Both the position numbers and the translations under genes were made by a program. 64,000 nt of DNA from Eudorina sp. 2006-703-Eu-15. Taxonomy: Eukaryota > Chlorophyta > Chlorophyceae > Chlamydomonadales > Volvocaceae. Under the pieces are notes generated by a model. It did no database searches. It was not told where the DNA came from and saw only the letters and a program-made list of their open reading frames with translations. Numbering within the stretch: the stretch's first letter is position 1; each line of letters opens with the position of its first letter. Positions 24,901 through 37,515 of this stretch are shown one piece after another. The stretch lies in the NCBI GenBank assembly GCA_003117195.1, contig BDSI01000013.1, positions 1,335,146 to 1,399,145 on the forward strand, read 5' to 3'.

Positions 24901-26279
24901 CCACTCCCGGCGACGTCGTGTGCCGCCGCCCCGTGTCTCCCCTTCGGCACTCGTCACGAGAACCCATCACACTCCAATCCTCCACATCTCCACGCCGCCC
25001 TCCCCTGCCCTCGATGGCCCGATTATCACCACCCGCCCCTTGCCATAACACTTTCCTTGCCAGCCGCTCAGTCCTGCCTACGTTGCCACACCGTACCTCC
25101 GCCTTTGCCTCACGGATTCCGGTCTCCTGTCCACATGCAGGCTTGCATCCACCAAGCGCGGCCATAGCGCCATCCGCCGCCGCCGCCGCCACGACCCCCG
25201 GGAACCCTTCAGCGCCCCTTCAAGGCAGTTCACCTACGAACGTGGAGTTCGCCTACGAACGAGGAGCGGTGCACTGCGTGAAGAGCACACGGAGTATTAC
25301 GATGCTATCCCGAATAAGCATACTTCCGCTCAGACCATGCATACAGGGGCGTATAGTAGATTGGCGCCCGGGGTTGATGAATTGCGCGTGAAAGCAGCAA
25401 GCCGCCGCCCACACCGCCTCATTAACTTTTGGTAAATTTATTTGCAGCAATATCTCAAGGCGATGACTCGCCTGGATCAGCAGTGTTTCCACGCGCAAGC
25501 CCAAGCAATGAGATGTACTTGAGATGGCCACGACGCACGGTAGGTGGCCGCTCGAATACGTACATGTCTTCAGGTCGGGCCGACGGGCGGCGCCGCGGAA
25601 GGCGCGGCGCCCCCCTGCCCCCTCCGGCCCGGTATGAGGCGGCACCTGGCACTGACGCTCACAGGGAACACTACTCTGCTCACTCAAGACCAACCAATAC
25701 ATGAAAAATCATCTCGCCGCCTGGCAACGGGCCGAGCGCCCCGACGGCCCCATCCGCTCCCCCCTCGCACTCACTGGCCTCCGCGACACTGCCCAGCGGG
25801 TCCCCGCTGGCGAACGGCCGCCGCCTCACGGAGTTCCGGGTCAGCCCTCGCCACGTCCTCCCCTACCAGCCGCCGCCCCGCCCGGGGCCGTCCCACGGGA
25901 GCCCGCAGGCCCACAGCCACGCGTGCAGCTGCCGCTACCGCCGCCCAATGCTCCATGCTTCTTTGTCTTGGGAGGTGGCCCCCCCACCGCATGCCAGCGC
26001 ACTCCTAGTGAAAGGGCCTTCGCGCTGGCGGTCCCCAGATGTGGCCCTGGCTTCCGCATTTCGGGCAGGGGACATTGCCCGCACCTTCAGCAATGACCTT
26101 TGCATGACCATCACATTCGCCGATACCAACGTCCATTTACTGTATGTCAGCAGGGTTTTGCAACCGTACGAACCGAGCCTGGGCACGCGGACGATGCCAA
26201 TTCCATCAACCACCACAGTGCGGTCCCGTGCCTGAGTTTTGGGGTTCCGCAAGCGTGTGGCATCACATGCCATGTGGGC
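21975..26279. other. 4.3-kb stretch without a convincing gene
   Basis: Upstream of CDC45 and downstream of the kinase. An AT-rich patch lies at 22130-22280. Many short frames exist on both strands without domain similarity. Around 24700-25200 the plus strand is pyrimidine-rich (intron- or UTR-like). On the minus strand a short frame ending at 26006 contains CPKCGSQGHIW, a possible two-cysteine knuckle, preceded by VVVDGIGIVRVPRLG near 26200; this could be two exons of a tiny gene, but support is weak. Confidence 0.35.
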
Positions 26280-26284
26280 TTACA
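26280..26284 (-). terminator. poly(A) signal TGTAA (kinase gene)
   Basis: TGTAA on the minus strand, 57 bp past the kinase stop codon. Confidence 0.55.
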
Positions 26285-26340
26285 CGCCCCGCATTAAACA
26301 ACACTCTGCGTTTGGATTCATTTGGATTTATTAAGTTACC

Positions 26341-29300
26341 CTAATCGCGGATGCTCCTGCCGCCGCCACCGGCGGCCGTCGTCGACTCCGCCGCGCGCCT
26401 CCCGCCCGCCGCCTGCATCCAGGCGCAGGTGTTGGCGTTGTCCGGCCGGCCCGACGCATCATCGCGCTGCAGCGCCCGGTCTCCCCCGCCCGCCGAGTAC
26501 ACCTGCCGCCCACCCAGTCGACTGGGCCGCCGCGCGTGCATCCGAACGTTCTGAAAGGCACAAACGGCAGCATCGGCAGCAGCAGTGACAACGCGTGGCG
26601 ACAGTAGCCGCAATAACACTCCCGCGGGGTCCACTATATATCATTGATACTAATAGCACTCCAAGCAATTGCATCAAGCATGTGGCTGACACAAGGCCCC
26701 CATATCCCCGTGATGCCGGGCGGGACCGTTGCCGACGCTGCTCCAACGTGTTTCCAGCAGCAGCTGTGCGATGTTCCCGCTGGGTGCATGATGAGGGCCG
26801 TACGCGGCTGCTGCTCCAGGGGCATCGGTCGATGGGCGTCGGCGCTCGATGTGCGCCGTGCAGCGCAAATGGGAAATTGTGGAAACCCACAGACCCTTGC
26901 CGCAGAATCCCCACCCTGTTGCGGACCCCACCTGCAGCACCACGACCATTTCCTTCATCGCCTCGGCGGCCGCGGGCCGCCTCGCCGGGTCCGTCTCCCA
27001 GCAGGCACGGATCAGTCGGGCCAGCTTCTCCGGGCAGCGCCCCTCGCCCAGGTTCTTGAGGGGCAGCCGACAGCCGTTGAAGGCCACCTGCAGGGAGGGA
27101 AGGGGAGCCGGGTCGCCAGTAACGAGGAGTGCACGCACGCACGCACGCACGCAGAGATCAGAGCCAGGGCCGGCGGGTGCGCGCACGCACACCGTGAGGT
27201 GGGGGTGTTGCATGTTGGGGACGCCAGCTGGCGGCGGGGTTGCAGCGCAAGGCACCAGCAGCTTCACCTCCTCGCGCGCGGTCTTGTCTCTCACTCTCAC
27301 ATCGCTGTCGGCCGGTGTCCGCGTGACACGTGACACGGACACGGACACGTGACACGGGGGGGTCACCCCAAGCTACGACCCACGCACAAGCCGTACTTGG
27401 TGCCGCGCTAACGCCGTGCGCACCCCTTGCAATGCACATGCAACTGAGCGTCTGGGCACGTGGTGACGCACACCGGCCAGGTAGAGGGCTGGCTACCACC
27501 ACCTTGAGTACAGCACGTCCACCATGACACGGCCTGGAACGGTACGGTGTGTCTCACCCTTAAGGCGATTGCCAGCGGATTCAGCCCCACCCAGGGCCGC
27601 TCGCCGCTCAGCATCTCCCACATCAGCACCCCCAGCGAGAACATGTCCTGCGGGGCCCCCGCAGGGGTGGGATGACGACGCTCTTGTGAGTAGCGCCGGA
27701 AGGGACATGGGGGCGTGTGCCCCCACCATCCTCGTACGGTATCATATCATGATGAGCGGCAACAAAGTTGGGAGGAAGACGACCAAGCGGCAACGCACCG
27801 CCTTGGCTAGTACCGACACGGTAGTACACGTGTCGTACAGGGCACCTGCCAGCTGGTCGGGCACCAACAAGTTCGCAGTCTCCCGAGTCCTGCAACCCTC
27901 TCCCAGGTCGGCGCAACGCGCCATGGCACACGACAGAAACCGCTCCGCTTTCCGCAGCCCAGGCCGCCCGCTTACCGCCTGGTGGCTCACGGATTTCCCC
28001 TGCAGGTCGAAGCACTCCTGCCGCCCAGAGGGAAACACGGGCACAGGGCAAGCGGCGATCAGAGAGGCGCATCATCGCGCCAGGTAGGCTGCCAACTGCC
28101 ATCAATCAATCAATGCCAACACCTTGCGCTAGGGGCGATTCCGCTACCGTTAGGCCAACGGACTGGCAGTAGGACGGAAGCGGCGGCCTCGGGTAACAAG
28201 CAGGTAAGACTAAGAAGACAGCAGCCAGTCCCTGTGCTGCCCGCGGTTAAGCAGGGCGTGCACTCACCGGTGCCATATAGGCGGGCTGGCAGAGGTCCGG
28301 GGCATGTGGAAGCGCGACCAGCCACACCAGTGCATCGCGCAGACACGGAAACATCGGGGGCGGCACACGTTGACATGGGAAGCGGGCCAAGGCCGGCATG
28401 TGCCAGGAGGCGGCTGGAGGTCGCAGGTGATGGCATACTCAGCTTTGACGTTTGAATCGAGAGATGCACGTGGAAGCGACTTTCAAAGGACTCAAGCTGG
28501 AAGCCGTCGGGGCCTGTGTTTTGCTAGGCCGTGTCCGCCGACGTGTCCTACAACATTACGGCCCACCCCGGCCTTTTCTCTGGGCTGCTGCCGCGGGTTG
28601 GGACGTGTCGAAATCACGCGACGAGTCCACCGCTCCCTAGCCCCTGCATGGACTGCTATTCTTCCACGCCACCCCACGTGACCTCATCCGCGCCCCACCG
28701 TGCCGGTGTCCGGGTGCTCAGTGGGCGCCACCGTTAGCCGCAGCCGAGCCAAACCAAAGTCCTGCAGCCGGCCGAGGAACCGGAGGGGGGAGTTTGTCAT
28801 GATTGAACGGCTCCGCTGTCTCGGTTGTCACAAAAGGGGACGTCGCTGCCGGGCGGGCGTTGCGGGTGGGACGCTGTGCTGGTCAGGGACAAGGCAGGAG
28901 CTCTCTTCCGACGAGGGCATCCATCCTGACCATGTCAGTTTGCACAGTCTAAGCGGTCACTCCCCTGCACAGGCAGTTGCAGACCCCACCCCAACCCCCG
29001 CCTCCCTCTCACCGTAAGTTTCACGACGGGTCGGTCGCTGTGCGGGTCGTCGAGCAGCACGTTGGCTGGCTGCGGATGCAGGGCAGTGGCGAAAGGTAAG
29101 GCGGCCAAAGCGCGGACAGGGCGAGGGAACTGGGTCAAGCGGGCGACGCGGGTGGGCCACATCCGAGCAGCATGCAGCCGCCGTACGGCACGCGGGTATC
29201 ACCCGCCAGCGCATGAGGCGGCGGAACCTTCTGCCGGGTACGGCGGCACCGAGCCCCCTCGCTTCCGCGGTGCTCGGCCAGCCTGACACCGCGAACTCGC

Positions 29301-32300
29301 TTGTTGCCCGCCCGCTACCACTCGGCTGCACGCTCGGCTGCTCACTCCGGCCGGTTCGCCCGCATCCGCCGCCTACCTTGAGGTCCCTGTGCGTGATGGT
29401 GGGGTGCAGGTAGGCCAGGGCGCCCGCCACGGTAATGGCTATGTGCAGCACCTGCGGGAGGGAGGGCGTACATCGCAGGAGGAGATTGCGGAGGGTGTGC
29501 GACGCCGAGAACTCCGGATTTAAAGAGAGGCCAGCAGACCACGGGGGCCATGCGCTGGCAGGCGCGGCGCCGCGTAAGTGGTGCCGCTGGACGCCCCACT
29601 GGACATCGGCCGCGGCGTCGCCGTGCAAGGCAATGGTGCCGATATTCGCTTTCTGATGGCATGGCGTGGCATGGCGCCCGCTGGGTGAAGGGACACCTGC
29701 ATCAGGAGATTCCTGCATCAGGAGATCCGATTCGCTGGTCGCTGCAACGGCTCTCTATTCAGATGCAGCAGCACTGATCAGATCAGGGGTCACGCAACAG
29801 CGCCCGCGTCACTCGCCTTGACCAGCGGGAGCGGCGGCGCACCCGGGTCGCCGTACAACAGTCGCTCCAGGGAGGTCTCCATGAGCTCCAGGACCAGACA
29901 CAACCGCGGGGCCTCCACACACGCCGCCAGCAGCCGCACGACGTTAGGGTGGCGGCAGCGACTCAGGACCTATAGCAACACAATCGCACACATACAGCGG
30001 GCGAGTCTCTTCTCTAGACACACATACAGCCTTCCGTTGCATGTGAATCGCAGAGGGGGGCAAGGACTTAACCCTGCCATCCCATGGCATCCTGCCAAGG
30101 CAGCCATTCTATGAGGCCATGCCGTAGATCACCCCACAGGCCGAAGCAGATCCCCAACAGTTTCCGGCCAGCCGCGAGAGCACCGTTTTCGTTCACTGAC
30201 TGGCCTGCAGGCGGCCCAGCTCCGCGAATCCGCCGGCCCAGCCCAGGACTGACTCGCCTCACCTGCACCTCCTGCGCAAAGCTCGCGGCGAAGGCCTCCG
30301 TCGGTGCCCCCCACGGGCCGTCCGTCGCGATCAGCTTGACCGCCACCCGCCGGCCCTGGTACACCCCCTCCACTACCCGCCCAAAGGCACCCTTGCCCCG
30401 GACCACCGGCAGCAGCTCCACCACAGGGCTGACAACCCCGCCTTCGCCGCTGTTCCCCGTGCCGGGGCTGGCGACCTCGCCACCAGCGCAGCTGTCGGGA
30501 CGAGCTGTCGGCGCCCCCGGAGCCGCATACTGGTCAATGATGGACTGCTTCAGCGTGCCGTAGGTAGACGAGGCGCTCGGTCGCTCGACGGCGGGCTGGT
30601 CAGCAGCGCTGGAACCGGGCAGCGGGCCTCTGACGCGGATGTGTTGGTCCGCGGCGGTCTTGTCAGCCCCTGGACACCAGTGGAGCGGGACCGAGCCGCG
30701 CGGGAGGGGTGGGGTGGGTCAACCGATGGGTGGGGCCTCGGGAACTTTGGGGAAACCCGGTCCTGCGTCATAACGGAATCACCACCTGATTTGTTCAGTA
30801 AACTCATGCAATGTCCAGCCAGCCGGCCTCCCGAGCCGCAGCGTGCACGTTCTGGTATCCCTGATGGGGCCCCCCGCCTTGCTGTTGCTTCACACCCTCC
30901 ATATGGACTCGTGCCACGACACTCGCAAGCCGCCACCGCACAAACAGTCGCGCTTGACCACTGGCTTCCCGCCTGACGCGACACGCAGCCGTTGTACCCG
31001 CACCATTAGCCACTGACCTTCGGCCTCCGCAGCGGGGGCAGCAGCGTCAGAAACCTGAGACGCCCCAGCAGGAGGTGCGGAGGAGGTGGTGCAGGAGGCC
31101 TCCACCCCGCTGCTGGTAGGGGCCTCCAGCAGGTGCACCCGCAGCTCCAGGTCGGGTGGGGGCTGGGTGTCCAGCGTGACGGGTGTGTCCGCCACGGCCT
31201 CGCTGCACATGCCGGCCACTATCACACCGCTGTCCAGACTCTCCGCTGCAGACGTCCACAACCCGACGGCCGGTACAGGGGGTGCAAGATCGTGGAGGAG
31301 CGTCGACGGTGCGGCCATATACACACAGAGCAGACATACATACATACATACATACATACATACATACATACATACATACATACATACATACATACATACA
31401 TACATACATACATACATACATACATACATACATACATACATACATACATACATACAGGCAGACAGTTAGACGGACAGGTAAACAGACTGGCCGCAATGCA
31501 CGCAGCCGGATCTGGCTGGACCTCGGGTTGCTGCTCTACTCCGATCCCCGCCGAGGCTGTTGACAGCAGGGCAACCGTACGGAGGCCGGATGGTCCGTAA
31601 GCTTACGTGGCACATACGACGGAAGCAAGTGCCCTTTGCCAGCTGGCTGGCCGCTGTGCCACCCCACGCACATGCACGCACACCAAGGGCCGCTGCGCTC
31701 ACTCTGGTAGTCGCCGCCTGGGATGCTGAACGGCGCCAGGTTTCGCCAGCCGCTCACGTCCGCGTTGGAGGCCGGGAGGGCGCCGCCCCTGAGGCACCTG
31801 ACGACGGAAAAGACATGCCACCGCGAGATAGGTTGGGGTGCGGTAGCGGCACCCAGCCACAAGGTACAATCGCAACTTGGATTGCACACCACACATACAG
31901 GTCCCTAGGGGGCTTATGGATGTACACGCAGGCAAAGAAAGGCTTAGCCGCCAGATCCAGTGCCATAAAATCAGCATAGCACTCCAACAGTGTATGCTCC
32001 TAACGGCTCCTAACGAGGCAACCGTAACGCTCTTATACTTGGATATCGGAGATTAGCACGGCTTCCAATTTCACTCCCGCAACCGTCCAGGGGTTTCCTC
32101 ATCGGTGTCTGTATTGCGCGAGACGTACGTGCCACACCATAAAATCCACGACCGGCCAGACGGCCCAAGGGGGCTTACGTGTCAACGGTGCACGAATACA
32201 GCGCGTTGCTTGTGTTCCACTCCACGGCCTTGGGGGTCGTTGCGCGGCTCAGATGGAGGTAGTCCCGCTCCTGGCGCCCTTTGCGCCGCCACCAGAGCAC

Positions 32301-34748
32301 CAAGACCGCTGAGAGCAGGGTAAGCGCCGCCACCGCCCTTTCATTTGCACCACACGGAAGGGATAGTTAGGCTTCCCGCAGTCACACCCGCAACACCCGC
32401 AGTGTGTGACCCATAGCGCCGTGGGTCTGCAGTTGAGACGCACATGTCATTGTCGCACCGGTGGTTCAATCATGCGCTGTGAAAACCCCTCACCCGCAGT
32501 GGCCACGCTGGCGACCAACCCCACATCCCGCCTGCTCCTGTTGCTGCCCCCGTCGGCTCTGCGGGCCGCGCCTCGAGGCGCCAGCGGCACCTCTCCACCG
32601 TCACCACCCGACGCAGGGCTGCTGCCATTGACGCTGCCGCTGCTCGTGTCGCCGCTGCTGGGTATGAGCTGCCCCTGGAGTGAACCCGGCCGGTAGTCAT
32701 CGAGAGGCAATGTGGTGTCGTTGCGGTGCAAGCGGACCGTCTCCATGAAGCAGACGAGCGGCTCAGCGCGCTTCATGCAGCCGGGGTCCACCAGGATCTC
32801 GCAGGCCGCCGTCACGTTCCGCATCCACCACACGATGTTGGTCGGAACGGCCTGGTCGGATGCTTCGTCCACCTTCACGCCGTCCCCCGCCATGTCCACC
32901 ATCAACCCCCTCAGCGCCCAGCACCGCTTTGCGGGCGGCACTTGGGAACCGTTGCAGCAGCCGTCCTGCCGTATGCGCACAGACATACACACACAAGTAT
33001 TTTGGTCCTTGGCTTGGGTCGGGCGGGTCCCTTCTCTAAACACACACAAGCGTCCTAGGAGCCCGCCCGCGTGTGTACCGATGTGCCGTACCTGGGGCAC
33101 GCTGTACAAAATCTGCTGGGTGCCGGGGTAGAGCGCGGGGCGGTCAACCAGCTGGGTGGTCCGCACCGAGGAAGCCACTGCGAAGCAAAAGCCTGCGGGA
33201 AATGTGGGATCGCAGTCATCGCGCTCAAGTTGGGCTGGGGGATGTTTGATGGGCAAGCATACCAATGGTTGATGCGCCACACCAACGAGTTCAGCTCGTT
33301 GCTCACCTGCCTACCTACCTAAGTACCTATCCACCTACCTGTCCACCGATCTATCCATCTATCTACCTATCTATCTGCCTACCTGCCGACCTAACCATAT
33401 ATCTATCTAGCCACTCGAATGTCAAGCGCCATTTGTCAGAGACCCACATGTACGTCAGGAAAAATTCTTTAGTGCATGTACTGATGAACCGGGAAGGATG
33501 GGGCCTGATGCCAGCGGATGAAATGGAAACAGCCAGGGAATGCGAAGCATTGGCGTCGGTGGGTCCAGGGAAGGCTGCGCACTCGCCGCCGCTGCATCAC
33601 CCCGGCCACTCGATGACACCGACCCACCCCTTCAACTCACGTATGGACATCGCGGCGGAAATCATCCAAACGGCGGAACTCTGCGGTGCAGGTGTGGCCG
33701 CCAAAAGTTCGAAACCTGCGATGTGTTGTAATGCGGTAATACGGTACGACTTTATCCTCCCATTATACGCGTACATAACAACCGTGCGCTGTTTCTCAAT
33801 GGTGGCCCATCGGTGAAAAGTGTCAGTCAACAGCATCCGATGTGTACCCACGTGCCGCTTACGACAGGAGCTTGCTTGCAGGCTGCGGCCCGATGCGACC
33901 CGATGCGACCAGAAAGAAACGTGGTGAGTGCGTGTGGCAGTGTAGTCCAATCGGGTTATGGAGCGCCATTGAGCTCGGGCATGAAGGGACTTGCACAGCT
34001 GCTCGGCTGTGGAAACACGCCGGGGTATGTACCAAAAACCCAACGAAAAAAACCAACGAAAAAACGCGCGTGTGCACCGCGACCGTTACCTTGCTCGCGA
34101 AGAATATTTACGCCATAAGCGCCATCTATGAAGACGTTGCGAATGGTCCAAACCACGTTGCCCATCAGTTGCACCTGTCCAAGCACGGTGGGTAAGAATG
34201 AAAAGTAGGCGGGGCCTGGGCTCGTGGGCCGTCCTTCGCTCCCCTTCCTATCTCTCATCCTTTGACTTGACAGGTTCATAACCTAACAATTCTTCCGTCG
34301 GACAGGAGTACTCCATCAAGGAGGCGGAAGGCGCACCCACCACACTCTGAACAAAATTAAATCGGAGTAGCGGCCAGTCAGCTCCAACTCCCATGGTAGT
34401 AACGTTCCGCGTTATCTTAATGGGTAACTTGCTCGCTGTCGCGTTCCAGCACCACACGGCCACGTTCACAACTGGAGCTGTCAACAACATGAGTTCGACA
34501 CGTTGATCGGCCAGAGCCGCAACGAACCCGCAGCCGTCTGAGACGTTTACCGCCGCCGTGCTGGACAGCGAGGGACCTCGGTGCTGCTCAAGGTCCCTTT
34601 CAGGTTCCTGCATGCTGTTTCCGTATGCATGTCGATGGCAGCTGCTGCCACGACATGCATAACTTATCGGAAACTTATAACAAGCGAGGACAAGCACCAC
34701 AGTATAGAGCAATTCTGCTGACGCAACTCCACTACGCATTAGGGGCAT
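26341..34748 (-). CDS. receptor-like TKL protein kinase, volvocine transmembrane type
   Basis: Minus-strand gene of about 18 exons. Phase-consistent exons: 33092-33177, 32494-32965, 32179-32308, 31703-31797, 31018-31245, 30263-30669, 29817-29969, 29377-29451, 29013-29069, 28699-28761, 28268-28285, 27976-28017, 27558-27647, 26932-27087, 26341-26550. Upstream, 34090-34174, about 33263-33304 and a first exon about 34283-34748 look coding, but their joins are unresolved. Order of domains: signal-like N terminus, ectodomain with NVS/NAT/NVT glycosylation sites, VWWMRNVT block, one transmembrane helix (VGLVASVATAAVLVLWW) followed by RRKGRQ, juxtamembrane linker, kinase. The kinase is complete: GKGAFGRVVEG loop, VAVKLI lysine, HRDLKPANVLL catalytic loop, DFGLARL, GTPAYMAPECFD, DMFSLGVLMWEM, CWETDPARRP. 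It should phosphorylate Ser/Thr (TKL family) at a membrane; ligand and target are unknown. The 29816 intron has a GC donor. Confidence 0.82.
31335..31456. repeat. (CATA)n microsatellite
   Basis: About 30 uninterrupted tetranucleotide units in a kinase intron (between exons 31018-31245 and 31703-31797). Long frames across it are artefacts of the repeat. Confidence 0.95.
33305..33420. repeat. degenerate (CTAC/CTAT)n tract
   Basis: Imperfect run of CTAC, CTAT and CTGC units next to the presumed kinase exon at 33263-33304. On the minus strand it abuts the acceptor (GGTAGGTAGGCAG), so the repeat forms the sequence just upstream of the splice site. Confidence 0.75.
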
Positions 34749-37515
34749 GACGATGCCGGTAACTTGTATAAACCTCTACAAAAGGACATGGCGTATTGGG
34801 CAGAAACTCAAGACGCCCGGTTGCGTTGCACAAGATTACTCAGTAAGTGGATTTCTTCACAATTAGACAAAAATGGAGGACAAAGTTTATCCCAATGAAA
34901 TAAATATCGAAATTATGTGCTGTTCAGAGCATGAGCCTGCAGGCTAGCCATGTAGCCAAGGGTGCAGCTCGGCCAGACCACACCGTTCATTGATGCCCAG
35001 TTGCAGTATTTCAACCGAGTTCAACACAAACGGTCCGTCTAAATTATTGGTTTATTGCTTTAACCTTCACCACATCACGCAATGTGAAGGAGTTTCTATA
35101 GTATGTACCGTACTGCTGTATTTCAAAAGTATTTTACGAAAGGAAAGGGCATGTAGGATGGAAAAGGCACAGATTTGCAGCGCTGTCAACATGCTAGCGA
35201 TAACGCAGGTTACATTTGCAAATGTTTGTAAGCGTTTGATACATCGAACGCGTATCAGGGGGTGGGGTGGATCAGTTTCCCATCGCAAGCACGACGCGAG
35301 TAAGGTCCGCTCAGAATGCCAGTGTCTTTCCCATTAGACGACCCCCCCCACACACACACGCGCGCGCGGCTCAGTTATCTTTTACACACACACGCGTGGT
35401 GTGAGTTCATGTGGTCACGCCCGCACCAGCTGGCTTCCTTCAACGTCATCGCGCAGCTCCCCCCGCACCACCCAAAAGTGCGCCAAAACGTCAGCGCTCT
35501 GGCGGCGCCTTCTTCACTGCAAATTTACCGTGACTTTGTGGGTGGGGCCTGCTGGGGCTTGCCCTGGTATACACCGGCGATCCCTTTTCGGGTCCGCTGT
35601 AACATTCTTTGACTTACAAGCCGGGAATCAGGTATTTCTGTTTACCACTAGGGACATCTGGTGCTTAGACGCCGCCCACCCGGTCTCACATCACTGCATT
35701 CGACATCAAGACCGCCTGTGTGTTCGGGGAGGGGGGCGCTGTCGCATACTGCTCACCCGCTTGCCTGTTTTCCTCCCGACTCGGTCGTGGGGACCTCCGT
35801 CCGTCCTGCCTAGCTCAAACATGTGTACATTAGGCCCATAAGGCCCATCGCATTACAACGTACATACCGTACATGTACCGCCCCCATTGATACCCAACCA
35901 TGGTCCAAACACCCACAAAGACGAGTCCAACTTTGCAGACCGCCTGCGGCCCAGCGCCTTGCCAGCCGACCACCCTGCAGGCAGGATGCACAATGTCCGT
36001 CCGCCCGTCCGTCCCGGATGGCCGGCTACCCGGATGGCCCACTCATCGCTCCGTCGTGACGAGCCACCACCTACCGCCCATGTCCGTCATCACGGCAGCG
36101 CTATATGTTATCCACGAGGGACACCTCGCCTCGCACATACGTCCCCCCAGGTGCCCTAGACTCCCAACTCGTCAGCAGCACCACACGCTCAGGTTGTCCC
36201 AGGTCGCCTCTGGTGGCCAGTCTGTCAGTCAGTGTGTCAAGGGCCCGGCCACCTGGCCTCGTACGCTGCAACTGCACTATATGTATACCTGTACCTATAT
36301 CTACAACATTACAGGACGGGCCAACGCTATGACCCACGCTACCCCGCCCCAATTGTTAATCGTTAAGCCTGCCCGCCTGCCGGGGTGTAAATCGATCACT
36401 ACCAACGGCAGTGCCGGACGTGCCAACTTGCCAGGGCACAGCCGGCTTTCACGGGACACCCACATGGTGCACGATAGCGCGAACGTAATTGCATGCGAAC
36501 GTGTGCGAAGAGCGCCGTATCCCAGTAATGCGGGGAGTATTTGCGGAATGAAACGCAGGACAGCTGCGCGCCGCAGCTGCAAGCACCGGGAGGCCATCCA
36601 GGTAACACGTGCGCCCTAGACTCCAGTCCGGCAAATCCGTCCGTCCGTCTAGCTTCCGCATAGGCGTGGGCGCAATTGCAGTTCCCCTGCCCACGGCCAC
36701 AGGACTATTACTGCGCTGAAGGCGCGCAATGCACGTAGATGCCTCAGTGCGTGGGTGGGTTGATGCAATCTGCGGCGGCCCCGATGGGGGCGATGACCTC
36801 CGGAAAGAAAGCGAGGCCGGGAAATATCATCCTCGGGACCCACGGTGAGCCCTCGCCAGACGGCCATCCGCTGTAACTTCGCAACGGCACCGCGGCGCGG
36901 AGACGCTGCCCCATCCGTCCATGCATCCTGCCACACAAGTGCGTGCGTCGGGCCCCGCTGGCTCCCCCACCCCCCCTCCAAAGTCGCATGCGACAACACT
37001 CGTTCACCCACCATTTCGCGGTGAAGATCAGTTGCCCAGTCCGAGAGCCGCTGCTCACGACAGCTGCTGGGCAGCCGCACCACTCCACCACGCCCCTATC
37101 CCTTCTTGGTATCGCTATGTACTCAGCAAGTTGCGTCACAGAACCCCGTCGACCCATCGTACAATCAGGAGCCGCGGGGAGGGAGCCTCACGGTTCTCCC
37201 CCATCACAGTCCGATGCGCTGCATGCCAGTACTCCCCTACCCCACCCACCTTGTCATCAGAAACACCGGACAACCTCCTCAACTGACCTCACAGTCATAG
37301 GTACAGCCCCCTGTACACACCTCCTGCATTACTGTACATACCCCCAGCACTCAGCTCTCTGCGACTTTGTTCGCCGGGAGCAATGGGAGCGCCAAGCTCG
37401 CATCATCCTCGCCTCGCCACCTGTGCCATCCCCCTCGTACATGTTCATGCACACGCACAAGCCCCGCCACCAGGCGGCCCGCCCCATCCTCTCCCGCCGC
37501 CACCACCCGCATCCA
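34749..37515. other. 2.8-kb intergenic stretch
   Basis: Upstream of the kinase and downstream of PLC. AT-rich around 34850-35230, then CT-rich. A (CA/CG)n tract lies at 35346-35395. No domain-bearing frame found on either strand and no TGTAA for PLC recognised. Confidence 0.4.

Noticed and set aside
24608..25192. Gly/Arg-rich minus-strand frames
   Set aside because: No domain, composition follows the pyrimidine-rich plus strand, and no consistent splice chain could be built.
25740..26235. Plus-strand frame with Ser/Pro/Arg-rich translation
   Set aside because: No recognisable similarity and several competing frames of equal length; not supported as a gene.
30890..31563. Long frames of alternating Met-Tyr-Val-Cys or His-Thr-Tyr-Ile on both strands
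   Set aside because: They are translations of the (CATA)n microsatellite in a kinase intron; only 31018-31245 on the minus strand is coding.
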